64,000 nucleotides of DNA from Pseudomonas sp. AL03 (GTDB lineage Bacteria > Pseudomonadota > Gammaproteobacteria > Pseudomonadales > Pseudomonadaceae). Positions 9,312 to 18,038 of the stretch are shown piece by piece. The position numbers and the translations under genes are program-made. Every line of letters starts with the position of its first letter. Position 1 is the stretch's first letter. The notes under the pieces are model-generated. The model saw nothing but the letters and a program-made list of their open reading frames with translations. It did no database searches and was not told the DNA's origin. Location of the stretch: assembly GCF_029960815.1 (NCBI RefSeq), contig NZ_JASBRE010000013.1:1-64000 (forward strand). Direction: 5' to 3'.

Positions 9312-10486
9312 GTACTATCCAAGCCAAACTGCTGATCGTCGACGATCTGCCGGAGAACCTGTTGGCGCTCGAAGCGCTGATCAGGCGCGAAGACCGTATC
9401 GTCTACAAAGCCTTGTCCGCCGACGAAGCCTTGTCGCTGTTGCTGCAACACGAATTCGCCATGGCCATTCTCGACGTGCAGATGCCCGGGATGAACGGCT
9501 TTGAGCTGGCCGAGCTGATGCGCGGCACGGAAAAGACCAAGAACATCCCGATCGTGTTCGTCAGTGCGGCCGGCCGTGAGCTGAACTACTCGTTCAAGGG
9601 CTACGAAAGCGGTGCCGTGGATTTCCTCTACAAGCCGCTGGATATCCACGCGGTCAAGAGCAAGGTCAATGTGTTCGTCGAACTGTTTCGCCAAAGCAAG
9701 GCGATGAAACAGCAGGTCGAAGAGCTGGAGCAGAGTCGCCGTGAGCAGGAAGCGCTGCTCACGCAGTTACAAAGTACCCGGCTGGAACTGGAGCAAGCGG
9801 TGCGCATGCGCGATGACTTCATGTCCATCGTTGCTCATGAAGTCCGCACGCCGCTCAATGGCCTGATCCTCGAAACCCAGTTGCGCAAGATGCACCTGGC
9901 TCGGGATAACGCTGCGGCGTTCGCTCTGGACAAAATGCACGCGATGGTCGATCGCGACGAGCGGCAGATCAAAAGCCTGATTCGCCTGATCGAAGACATG
10001 CTCGATGTGTCGCGAATTCGTACCGGCAAGTTGTCGATACGACCGACGCGCTTCGATCTGTCGGCGCTGGTTCGCGGCTTGTTGCAGAACTTCGCCCCGC
10101 AGATCACTGCTGCCGAGTGCTCGGTAACGCTCGACGCCGAGCAACCGGTGGTGGGCAACTGGGACGAATTTCGCATTGAACAGGTGATCTCCAACTTGAT
10201 GACCAATGCTCTACGATACGGCGCCAAGAGTCCGATCACCGTTAAGGTGTACAGTGAGAGCGGTCAGGGTCGGGTGGACGTGCGCGATCTTGGGATCGGC
10301 ATCAGCGAAGAGAACCAGAAGCGTATTTTCCAGCAGTTCGAACGAGTCACGGCCAAACACGCTGTCGCGGGGTTGGGCCTTGGATTGTTTATTTCCGAGC
10401 AGATTGTGGCCGCCCATGCCGGTTCCATTACCGTCGAAAGCCGGATTGGCGAAGGCGCCTTGTTTCGCGTTTGTCTGCCGCTGTAG
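9305..10486 (+). CDS. Receiver-histidine kinase (REC-HisKA-HATPase)
   Basis: A 393-residue cytoplasmic protein with an N-terminal receiver (acidic pair D13-D14, phospho-acceptor D57 in ILDVQMPGMNG), a coiled-coil linker (about 130-165), HisKA with VAHEVRTPLNG, and HATPase with N-box NLMTNALRY, DLGIGIS and GLGLGLFIS. Having the receiver before the kinase suggests it is switched by phosphate from the upstream hybrid kinase rather than by a ligand. Its start overlaps the end of the broken cheB by seven bases, so it belongs to the same operon. Confidence 0.88.
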   Translation: MLSTIQAKLLIVDDLPENLLALEALIRREDRIVYKALSADEALSLLLQHEFAMAILDVQMPGMNGFELAELMRGTEKTKNIPIVFVSAAGRELNYSFKGYESGAVDFLYKPLDIHAVKSKVNVFVELFRQSKAMKQQVEELEQSRREQEALLTQLQSTRLELEQAVRMRDDFMSIVAHEVRTPLNGLILETQLRKMHLARDNAAAFALDKMHAMVDRDERQIKSLIRLIEDMLDVSRIRTGKLSIRPTRFDLSALVRGLLQNFAPQITAAECSVTLDAEQPVVGNWDEFRIEQVISNLMTNALRYGAKSPITVKVYSESGQGRVDVRDLGIGISEENQKRIFQQFERVTAKHAVAGLGLGLFISEQIVAAHAGSITVESRIGEGALFRVCLPL

Positions 10487-10563
10487 GAAAACAGCCCGAT
10501 AAACGCAACCTCTGATCGACCCCACGGTCGTATCAGCAGCTATTGACCGAACAAAGGCTTCCC

Positions 10564-10941
10564 ATGAGTGAAGATGCACAAGACGTCGTATTGATCGTCG
10601 AAGATGACCCCTCGATTTTGATGGTGCTGTCGGCCTATCTGTCGGGTGAGGGCTACCGGGTATTGCAAGCCGAAAACGGCGAGCAGGCCTTCGAAATTCT
10701 GTCGAGCAAACCCCACCTGGACATGATGATCACCGACTTCCGCCTGCCGGGCGGAATTTCTGGCGTCCAGATTGCTGAACCTGCCGTGAAGCTGCGACCG
10801 GAGCTCAAGGTGATCTTTATCAGCGGTTATCCGCAGGAGATCCGCGAGACGGACAGCCCGATCACCCGTAAGGCGCCGATCCTGGCCAAGCCGTTCGATC
10901 TGGATGTACTGCAAGAGCTTATGCAGGAAATGCTGTCTTGA
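10564..10941 (+). CDS. Single-domain response regulator
   Basis: A 125-residue lone receiver: VEDDPS acidic pocket, phospho-acceptor Asp in MMITDFRLPGG, and LAKPFDLDVL with the conserved Lys. The ATG at 10564 is preferred over an in-frame upstream start seven codons earlier because the domain begins directly after it. It lies 77 bp behind the receiver-kinase on the same strand and is probably the last gene of this operon. Output partner is not evident. Confidence 0.85.
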   Translation: MSEDAQDVVLIVEDDPSILMVLSAYLSGEGYRVLQAENGEQAFEILSSKPHLDMMITDFRLPGGISGVQIAEPAVKLRPELKVIFISGYPQEIRETDSPITRKAPILAKPFDLDVLQELMQEMLS

Positions 10942-10976
10942 TTCTAGGCGTTGATCAACAGTCAACGTTCTCGCCG

Positions 10977-11891
10977 TCAGGGCACGACTTGATCTCCGGG
11001 TACATACGTGAACGTCGCATCGGCAGCAGGCTTCGCGGGCAGTATAAGCTGCACGATCGGTTTCACTATGCCGCCACTTTTATTGTAGAAATCCCTCTGA
11101 TCATGTTGTGCACCTGCCAGGCCGCCCGGGGTGTAGAGATAGAAGAACGCCTCGATGGGCAATTCTTGAGGGATATTCTGCGGCCAGGTCGCCAGGATCA
11201 GTTCGTTTTGTTGAGGGAACCAACTTGCGCCGAGCATATTCCTCGTGCGTATGGATTGGTAAAAGGAGTCGGCCGCCAGGTGGTTCATGGCGTCACGCAC
11301 GTCAAAACTGCATTGATAAGCCTGGGCATTCGACGGAACAGGGGCGCTTTTCCAATGTGCCATCCATCGTTCGGCCGTCGTGATGCTCAAAGTTTGGCAA
11401 CGCCGGCTTTCCAAAGGGTAATAGGGGTGACCGCCGCACCCCGGCTTGTCTCGAAGCTGACTCCAGCCGTCGATGGGGTAGCTGCACAGCACCTCGATCT
11501 GCCGGATGCCAGGCGGGTAGGAAAGAACCGGATAGAAAATAAGCCCGTTGATCTGGCCCAACACCAGATCCCTGAATTTCGAATCCTTGCGCAGAAACGA
11601 GAACGACACACCACCACTCTGCTGCGAATGCGGGCTGGGATTCCAACTTGAGTATTGCGTGGATGGCACCGTCGAGCGCAGCACAATGCCTGAGCACAGA
11701 AACGCCGGCATCGAGGCCTGGCCGCAATCGGCGCGGGTGTCTTGATAACGTCTGGTCAGTTCGCCCGCAACCGCCGCGCCATTGGCGGTAGCGCTGCGGG
11801 TTGGCAAAGTGCTCCCCGCACCTTGTTGTTCCTCTCGAACCTGACAGCCAGCCAAAGCAACCATCAGTATCAGCGCGATGATTTCCTTCAT
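10977..11891 (-). CDS. Predicted lipoprotein of unknown function, possibly halovibrin-like
   Basis: A 304-residue protein with a lipoprotein signal peptide (LILMVALAGC, acylated Cys at residue 16). The mature part starts low-complexity and then has a cysteine-containing core with ADCGQASMPAFLCSG, LSYPPGIRQIEVLC and ATWPQNIPQELPIEAFFY. Similar Pseudomonas proteins are sometimes labelled HvnA/halovibrin, but I cannot see catalytic residues that justify an enzyme name. It is transcribed toward the response regulator (convergent, 35 bp apart) and is flanked by signalling genes with no obvious functional link. Confidence 0.6.
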   Translation of the reverse strand: MKEIIALILMVALAGCQVREEQQGAGSTLPTRSATANGAAVAGELTRRYQDTRADCGQASMPAFLCSGIVLRSTVPSTQYSSWNPSPHSQQSGGVSFSFLRKDSKFRDLVLGQINGLIFYPVLSYPPGIRQIEVLCSYPIDGWSQLRDKPGCGGHPYYPLESRRCQTLSITTAERWMAHWKSAPVPSNAQAYQCSFDVRDAMNHLAADSFYQSIRTRNMLGASWFPQQNELILATWPQNIPQELPIEAFFYLYTPGGLAGAQHDQRDFYNKSGGIVKPIVQLILPAKPAADATFTYVPGDQVVP

Positions 11892-12096
11892 TGCCTATCC
11901 CTCCCTTGTGACCTGCGCGTGGCAATCGGGCGCAGAGCACCTCAACAGAGGCCTTGCTGCGGACTTCAGAGGAGATTTAATCAAGGAAGAACTACACTGA
12001 ATAGCTGACAGAGTTGACAGCTGACAGGCTTAAAGTCGCGGTCTATGCTGAGCGGTTGTGCCGTTTGGTCAGTAGCGTGATTTTCCGGATAACGCA
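11892..12096. other. Short intergenic region with clustered TGACAG repeats
   Basis: Gap between the 3' end of the second kinase and the start of the lipoprotein, which would carry the lipoprotein promoter on the minus strand. At 12002-12027 three near-repeats of KTGACAG occur in a row (GCTGACAG, GTTGACAG, GCTGACAG). No terminator with a clear T-tract was recognised for the kinase gene. Confidence 0.3.
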
Positions 12097-13749
12097 TTAG
12101 ACCCGAATCATCTCCCTTACCTTCGCCGTCAACAGGTCGAAGGTGAAAGGCTTGGTAATCATCTGCATGCCTGGGTCAAGGAACCCGCCGCGCACCGCCG
12201 CGTGCTCGGCATACCCGGTGATGAACAACACCTTGAGCTCGGGCCGGTACTGCCGGCCGATTTCCGCCAGTTGCCGGCCATTCATGCCCGGTAACCCGAC
12301 GTCGCTGATCAACAGATCAATACGCTGCGCGGAATCAAGAATCGGCACCGCGCTGTCGGCATCGCCTGCCTCGACGAGGGCATAACCCAGCTCACTCAAG
12401 ACCGTGCTGACCAACACGCGCACCGCCGGATCATCCTCGACGATCAGCACCGTTTCGCCGTTCTGTGCGACGGGGGCGTGCTGAACGCCTATAGGGCTGT
12501 CCGGGGGCACGTCACCGCCGAAACGTGGCAGAAACAGACTCACCGTGGTGCCTTCGCCCACTTCACTGTGAATGGCGACGTGGCCGCGCGATTGTTTGCT
12601 GAAACCATAAATCATCGACAGTCCAAGGCCTGTGCCTTGACCGATTGGCTTGGTGGTAAAGAACGGGTCAAAGGCTCGGTTGATGGTGCTTTGCGGCATG
12701 CCACACCCGGTGTCCGTGACGCTCAGCACCACATAATCACCCGGTTGAAGGTTGCTCTGGGCCTCGGTGAACTCAATATCAAGATGTTGATTGCTGGTCT
12801 TTACCACCAGTTTGCCGCCGTCGGGCATCGCATCCCGGGCATTGATCACCAGATTGAGCAGGGCGCTTTCCAGTTGGTTGGGGTCGGCCTCGGCCACCCA
12901 GAGTTGCTCGTTCAGTTGCATGTCCAGCTGAATGCTTTCGTTGATGCTGCGTTGCAGCAGTTCGCCCATGGAAACCACCAGTGCGTTCATCTCCACGGGT
13001 TTGGAGTCCAGCGACTGACGCCGGGAAAACGCCAGCAGGCGGTGGGTCAGGCCTGCCGCGCGGTTGGCTGAAGTCACACCCAGGTCGATAAGGCTGTCCA
13101 GATCGTCGGTGCGCCCACGGGCCAGACGCCGGCGTAACAGCTCAAGGCTGCCGATGATGCCGGTCAGCATGTTGTTGAAGTCGTGGGCAATACCGCCGGT
13201 GAGCTGGCCGACCGCTTCCATTTTCTGCGATTGGCGCAGGGCTTCTTCATTGTGTCGTAGCTGGGCGGTGCGTTCCTCGACCTGCTGTTCAAGCGTTTCG
13301 AGGGTGTTTTGCAATCGCAGCTCGCTTTGACTCAAATCGATCAGCCGGTCCCTGGCTTCGTACTGTCGTCGGCGTCCGCGCAACGCGGTGGTCACCAGGC
13401 TGATCAATGTAACCGGGTGAAAAGGGCGCTCAAGAAAGGTCACGTTCCCCAACTGAGGGCCGTAGCGCGACGCCGGGTTTTGTTCCGGGCCGCCATGGTA
13501 GGTCATCAAAACAATGGGAAGGTCGGACCAGGCCGGCTGTTGCTCGATCAGACCGAACAGCGGTTCAAGATCACCGCCCGACAAGGCCTCGGAAGAGATC
13601 AGGAGCAATCCTGCTCCTTGCTCCAGTTCGCGGCACAACGCCACCAGATCTCGAGTAATCACCCCGTCGTAACCCGCTTCGTTGAGCATCATCAGCGCAA
13701 TTTGGCTGTCGCGACCCAGCGGCGCGAGAATGATCGCGCGCTCGGACAT
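12097..13749 (-). CDS. Hybrid histidine kinase with N-terminal pseudo-receiver
   Basis: About 550 residues: an N-terminal receiver-like domain (about 1-125) in which the usual phospho-acceptor strand reads LLLISSEAL, so the Asp is missing; a coiled coil (about 130-175); HisKA with [13 protein letters not shown]; HATPase with N-box [11 protein letters not shown] and GTGLGLSM; and a C-terminal true receiver with Asp in [13 protein letters not shown]. The ATG at 13749 has a good AAGGAAG ribosome site and is preferred. A GTG at 13767 overlapping the KaiC stop as GTGA is also in frame. The pseudo-receiver likely senses the KaiC-like partner encoded directly upstream; this is inference. Confidence 0.87.
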   Translation of the reverse strand: MSERAIILAPLGRDSQIALMMLNEAGYDGVITRDLVALCRELEQGAGLLLISSEALSGGDLEPLFGLIEQQPAWSDLPIVLMTYHGGPEQNPASRYGPQLGNVTFLERPFHPVTLISLVTTALRGRRRQYEARDRLIDLSQSELRLQNTLETLEQQVEERTAQLRHNEEALRQSQKMEAVGQLTGGIAHDFNNMLTGIIGSLELLRRRLARGRTDDLDSLIDLGVTSANRAAGLTHRLLAFSRRQSLDSKPVEMNALVVSMGELLQRSINESIQLDMQLNEQLWVAEADPNQLESALLNLVINARDAMPDGGKLVVKTSNQHLDIEFTEAQSNLQPGDYVVLSVTDTGCGMPQSTINRAFDPFFTTKPIGQGTGLGLSMIYGFSKQSRGHVAIHSEVGEGTTVSLFLPRFGGDVPPDSPIGVQHAPVAQNGETVLIVEDDPAVRVLVSTVLSELGYALVEAGDADSAVPILDSAQRIDLLISDVGLPGMNGRQLAEIGRQYRPELKVLFITGYAEHAAVRGGFLDPGMQMITKPFTFDLLTAKVREMIRV

Positions 13750-13763
13750 TGCTTCCTTGGCAA

Positions 13764-15281
13764 TCACGGGTTTTCTTCCTGAAGCAAGGGTTTGCTGGCA
13801 CCCAGATAAGTAGGGACGCCGCTCAACACCCCCTGAAACGCATCCAGTGGTTCACCAATGGTGATGCCCTGAGCGCTGATGCGGTATTCACGAATGGTTG
13901 ACTCATGGCTGCCCGTGCGTTTCTTGATGATCGAGATCGCCCGGCGAACCTTGCCCAGTGCCTCGAAGTAGCGCAACAGGATGACCGTATCGGCCAGATA
14001 AGTGATGTCGACGGGGGCTTGCATGTCACCGACCAGTCCATGCTGAGCGACCGTCATGAAGGTCGCGGCACCCTGGCGATTGAGGTACAGCAGTAGCTCG
14101 TGCATGTGCAGCACCAGCGCGCTTTCTTCGGGCATCGCCGCCTGATAGCCGTTGATGCTGTCGATCACCACGGTCTTGATATTGCCCTCATCGACGCAGC
14201 GACGAACCCGGTAGGAAAACTCTCCGGGAGACAACTCGGCCGCGTCGACTTGCTCGATCAGCAGGTTGCCAGTGTCTTGCAGCGCCTTGAGGTCGATGCC
14301 GATGTTCTTCATGCGCTCGATCAGTAACCCGAGCTCTTCGTCGAAAATGAACAGCGCGGCTTTTTCGCCACGGGCCACGGCGGCAGCGGCGAAGATCATC
14401 GAGATCAGCGATTTGCCGGTACCGGCCGGGCCAAGGATCAGCGTGCTGGACCCGGTCTCGATACCGCCGCCGAGCAGGGCGTCCATTGCTGTGATGCCGC
14501 TGGACAATTGCTGGCGGACATAGCAACCGCGATGTTCGGCGGCCACCAGGCGCGGAAATACATGCACGCCATCACCCATGATGGTGAAGTCGTGATAACC
14601 GCCACGGTATTTCTGGCCGCGGTATTTCAACACGCGCATCCGTCGACGCTCGGCGCCATAGTGGGGGGTCAGTTCCTCAAGGCGAATGACGCCGTGGGCC
14701 ACACTGTGTACGGTTTTATCGAGGGATTCGGTGGTCAGGTCGTCCAGCAACACCACCGTGGCGTCATAGTGCACGAAGTAATGTTTGATCGCGAGGATCT
14801 GGCGACGGTAGCGCAGCGAGCTTTGGGCCAGCAGACGGATCTCGGAAAGACTGTCGAGCACCACGCGGGTAGGCTTGACCCGTTCGACCACTTCGAAAAT
14901 CTGCTGGGTGGCTTCGCCCAGTTCAAGGTCCGAGGAATACAACAAACTCTGTTGATGCTCGGCATTGAGCAGGTTTTCCGGGGGTGTCAGTTCGAAGATG
15001 TGGATGTTCTCATCCAACTCCCAGCCGTGGGACAACGCTCCCTGCCGCAGCTCGCGCTCGGTTTCCGACAAGGTGATGTACAACGAGCGTTCGCCGGCAC
15101 GAGCGCCGGCCAACAGGAAATGCAAAGCGACGGTGGTTTTGCCGGTTCCGGGCTCACCCTCCAGTAAAAACACATGGCCGCGGGACAATCCACCGGCCAG
15201 GATGTCATCCAGACCTTCGATGCCGGTGGCGGCTTTTGCACTGATCAACTCGTTAGATGTAGACAAAAAATGCCCTCTCAT
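13764..15281 (-). CDS. kaiC-like: KaiC-like tandem RecA-fold ATPase
   Basis: A 505-residue protein with two RecA-type ATPase domains, as in cyanobacterial KaiC. The first has Walker A GEPGTGKTT and Walker B VVLDSLSEI. The second has Walker A GPAGTGKSL, the paired catalytic-type glutamates in IFDEELGLLIERM, and Walker B TVVIDSINGY. In the region matching the KaiC Ser-Thr autophosphorylation pair (ITDT-like context), this protein reads ITYLADT, so by my alignment the pair is Thr-Tyr. No kaiA or kaiB is nearby. The kinase gene follows with overlapping stop and start, so the two almost certainly form a functional pair, probably in signalling rather than a clock. Confidence 0.88.
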   Translation of the reverse strand: MRGHFLSTSNELISAKAATGIEGLDDILAGGLSRGHVFLLEGEPGTGKTTVALHFLLAGARAGERSLYITLSETERELRQGALSHGWELDENIHIFELTPPENLLNAEHQQSLLYSSDLELGEATQQIFEVVERVKPTRVVLDSLSEIRLLAQSSLRYRRQILAIKHYFVHYDATVVLLDDLTTESLDKTVHSVAHGVIRLEELTPHYGAERRRMRVLKYRGQKYRGGYHDFTIMGDGVHVFPRLVAAEHRGCYVRQQLSSGITAMDALLGGGIETGSSTLILGPAGTGKSLISMIFAAAAVARGEKAALFIFDEELGLLIERMKNIGIDLKALQDTGNLLIEQVDAAELSPGEFSYRVRRCVDEGNIKTVVIDSINGYQAAMPEESALVLHMHELLLYLNRQGAATFMTVAQHGLVGDMQAPVDITYLADTVILLRYFEALGKVRRAISIIKKRTGSHESTIREYRISAQGITIGEPLDAFQGVLSGVPTYLGASKPLLQEENP

Positions 15282-15381
15282 GACTAGGGGAAGCGAGGCA
15301 GCAGGCCGTAAGCCTGAATGGACTGCCTGCTCACTTGACCCTTGGCCGAGACGACGAGTTCAACGAGATTTTTTGCTGTTG

Positions 15382-16437
15382 TTAAAGCCCTTGCTGCAAC
15401 GCAGGGTCGTCGGGATTGAGTTGTTCAAGTTGCGCCAACAGAATCTGCACGTTTTGCAGCTGTCCGCTTTCCTTCCAGTAGTTGATCAGCAATACCCGGG
15501 CCTTGCGGTCGGCCGGGTGGCGCTGGACGATCTCCTGCAACTGTTTTTGCGCCGCTTCCAGCTCCTGTTCATCGTGAAGCGTGGTAGCCAGGTCGTAACG
15601 GTATTCCTTGTTATCCGGCTCCAGCTCCACGGCTTTGGAAAGGCCGAGCAGGGCGAATTCACTTTGCCCGTGATGCAGCAACCAGAGCCCCAGGGCATGT
15701 TGCAGGTAGGCTGAATCGGGTTGAGCCTTCAGCTGCTTGGCCAACAGCTGCCGGGCGGCATCGTTTTGGCCCTGTCGATCCAGCACTTCGATCTGCATCA
15801 CCAGCGCCGGCAGATTGCCGGGCGCAAGACGCAAGGTGTTCTCCAGTGCTTGCCGCGCCTCTTTCAATTCGGCGTTGTGCAGATGCAGTCGAGCCAATTG
15901 ATAGTGGTTGTCGGCGCTCTCCGGCTGACGCTTCAGATCCTGTTCCCAGGCATCGATGGCTTGCTCCAGCGGCCCGAAATACAAACCGAGATCGTCCGGA
16001 GAAAGCCCCAACAAGGCGTTGACGGCGGCATAGCGGACGCGCTGTTCGCTGTCATCGAGTAACGGGCCCAGCAGCAGACTGCGTTGACCGCTGGGCACCA
16101 GACCGCTGATGCTTTTGATCGCCGCAATGCGCACGTCTGGCGATTCATGCTGCAAGTCCGCATCGGCCAGTTTCAGCGCCACGGAGCTGGGGTAGTTGGG
16201 CAGTTCGGCATGCAACCAGACGCGGCGTTTGGCCGATATATCAGAGCGGCCCAGTTGCTGGTAGAGAACCCGCGCTGCACCCGGTTGGCCTGCGCGCGCC
16301 TGGTTCAGCGCTTCGCTGTAGCCACGCTTGATCGCCTCCGGCACTGCGGGGGTGGTGCTGCGCAGGAAAAACCAGGCAAGGCCTATGGCAAACAGGACAC
16401 AGAGGCTGATGAGCAGGTAGCGACGGGACTGGGGCAT
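15382..16437 (-). CDS. Membrane-anchored TPR repeat protein
   Basis: A 351-residue protein with a single N-terminal transmembrane helix (YLLISLCVLFAIGLAWFFL, about residues 6-24), a helical repeat region of possible HEAT type (ADADLQHESPDVRIAAIKSI), then several tetratricopeptide repeats (for example NHYQLARLHLHNAELKEARQALENTLRLAPGN). The ATG at 16437 precedes the membrane helix; 54 more in-frame codons upstream lack conserved features. It probably acts as a periplasmic or cytoplasmic-face scaffold. It is upstream of the KaiC-like gene on the same strand, with a gap of 100 bp, so co-transcription is possible. Function unknown. Confidence 0.75.
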   Translation of the reverse strand: MPQSRRYLLISLCVLFAIGLAWFFLRSTTPAVPEAIKRGYSEALNQARAGQPGAARVLYQQLGRSDISAKRRVWLHAELPNYPSSVALKLADADLQHESPDVRIAAIKSISGLVPSGQRSLLLGPLLDDSEQRVRYAAVNALLGLSPDDLGLYFGPLEQAIDAWEQDLKRQPESADNHYQLARLHLHNAELKEARQALENTLRLAPGNLPALVMQIEVLDRQGQNDAARQLLAKQLKAQPDSAYLQHALGLWLLHHGQSEFALLGLSKAVELEPDNKEYRYDLATTLHDEQELEAAQKQLQEIVQRHPADRKARVLLINYWKESGQLQNVQILLAQLEQLNPDDPALQQGL

Positions 16438-16535
16438 GCAGGAATCCAGGAGCTGGCAAGCTGTTGCAAGGTTGCCAGCTTCGGTCAGGCAGGGCTGTGA
16501 GTCAAACCCGGTGTTGGGGGGACGTGGCGAGCAGA

Positions 16536-16570
16536 CAAAAAAAGCCCCGCGACCGAATGAGGCGCAGGGC
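16536..16570 (-). terminator. Rho-independent terminator after oprN
   Basis: Imperfect inverted repeat GCCCCGCG / CGCAGGGC (one C-A mismatch) at 16544-16551 and 16563-16570. It is followed, in the minus direction, by a run of seven A on the plus strand (U-tract in the transcript). It lies about 50 bp beyond the oprN stop and would end the mexEF-oprN transcript. Confidence 0.75.
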
Positions 16571-16616
16571 AAAGGAATTGGTTGGTTGCGGCCAACCAAA
16601 GGAGCTCGTTAAAACA

Positions 16617-18038
16617 TTACTGGCTGGCGACCGTCTCTGGTTGCCAGCCACCGCCGAGGGCTTTGTAAATCGCGACAATGCCGCGGAAAAGATCGACTTC
16701 GGCCTGGGCCTGGGTGTCTTCAGCCGCCAAACGCTCGCGCTGGGCGTCGAGCAGGACGAGGAAGTCCGCCGTGCCTTCGCGGTAGCGAATGTCGGCCAGG
16801 TCGGCCGCGGCGCGGCTGGATTCACTCTGACGAATCAGCGAGATCAGGCGTTGTTGACGTTTGCCGTAGTCGCTAAAGGCGTTTTCTGACTCTTCCAACG
16901 CCAACAGTACTTGTTGCTCGTAGGTCGCCAGGGCGCCTTCGGCATCAGCATCGGCGCCACGTAAACGGGCGCGCACGCTGCCAAGGTCAAACGCAGCCCA
17001 GGTAATACTTGGGCCCAGCGCCCAGGCGTTGGCCGCCGAGGAGCCGATTTGCGAACCGCGCCCGGCAGTGAAGCCAAGGAAGCCGCTGAGGCTAACCCGT
17101 GGGAACAAATCAGCCTTGGCCACGCCGATACGGGCAGTGGCGGAAGCCAGTTTGCGCTCGGCGCTGAGAATGTCCGGGCGACGTTGCAGCAGTTCACCCG
17201 GATCACCGATCGGCAGGGCCTTGGCGATCGCCGGCAACTCTTTTGGACTCAGGTCGACGGTCAGCCTGTCCGGACGTTCACCCAGCAGGGTGGCGATGCG
17301 GTTGCGTTGACGAACCTGTTCGGCCTGCAACTGCGGCACGCTGGCTTCGACGGAGGCCAGGCGTGCATCGGCGCGGACCACATCGAGCTGATCGCCGACG
17401 CCGGCATCACGCAGACTTTCGGTGATCTTGCGCGATTCCTGTTGGTTGTTCAGGTTGGCCAGGGCGATCTTTTCCCGCAGCTGCGCTCCGCGCAGTTGAC
17501 CGTAGGCGTCCACCAGTTCGGCAATCATGGAGACTTGCAGCTGGTACAGATCGGCTTCGAGCGCCTGCTGTTCGGCGTCGGCGGACTCCAGGTTGCGCTG
17601 GATACGGCCAAACAGGTCGATCTCCCACGCCATGTCCAGGCCCAGGTCGTAGCGTTCGCTGTTAACCCGTTTCGTGGTCTGGCCCGGGATCTGACCCTTG
17701 GCCAGGTCACTGCTGGCCCGGCTGGTGATGGTCGGCATGGCGTCATTGCTGACGTCGTCGCGAATCGCCCGCGCCGCTTTCCAGCGGGCGAAGGCCACGC
17801 GCAAATCACGGTTGCCTTGCAACGATTGAGTCACCAAGTGGTTGAGCGTCGGGTCTTCAAACTGCTGCCACCAGATGCCTTCGAAACGCGCGCGGTCGAA
17901 GTTCTTCTGACCGGCGCTGCCATCGGTGGCGGTCGTGATGTTGGCCGGCTCAGTGGCTGGAGTCTTGTAGTCCGGGCCGACGGCACAGGCACTCAGGGCC
18001 AGTACCAGAAGGCTCGGCAGGAAGGCTTTCAGGCTCAT
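16617..18038 (-). CDS. oprN: Outer-membrane efflux lipoprotein (OprN/NodT family)
   Basis: A 473-residue outer-membrane factor forming the trimeric exit duct of a tripartite RND pump. Lipoprotein signal LALSACAVGPDYKTP (acylated Cys 18) leads into the typical start of this family. Two repeated OEP domains with long helices follow (for example AELVDAYGQLRGAQLREKIA and GVGDQLDVVRADARLASVEA). Its ATG overlaps the mexF stop by four bases, so it is the third gene of the operon. Family and role are clear; OprN rather than a paralogue is supported by MexF identity and by mexS/mexT upstream. Confidence 0.9.
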   Translation of the reverse strand: MSLKAFLPSLLVLALSACAVGPDYKTPATEPANITTATDGSAGQKNFDRARFEGIWWQQFEDPTLNHLVTQSLQGNRDLRVAFARWKAARAIRDDVSNDAMPTITSRASSDLAKGQIPGQTTKRVNSERYDLGLDMAWEIDLFGRIQRNLESADAEQQALEADLYQLQVSMIAELVDAYGQLRGAQLREKIALANLNNQQESRKITESLRDAGVGDQLDVVRADARLASVEASVPQLQAEQVRQRNRIATLLGERPDRLTVDLSPKELPAIAKALPIGDPGELLQRRPDILSAERKLASATARIGVAKADLFPRVSLSGFLGFTAGRGSQIGSSAANAWALGPSITWAAFDLGSVRARLRGADADAEGALATYEQQVLLALEESENAFSDYGKRQQRLISLIRQSESSRAAADLADIRYREGTADFLVLLDAQRERLAAEDTQAQAEVDLFRGIVAIYKALGGGWQPETVASQ

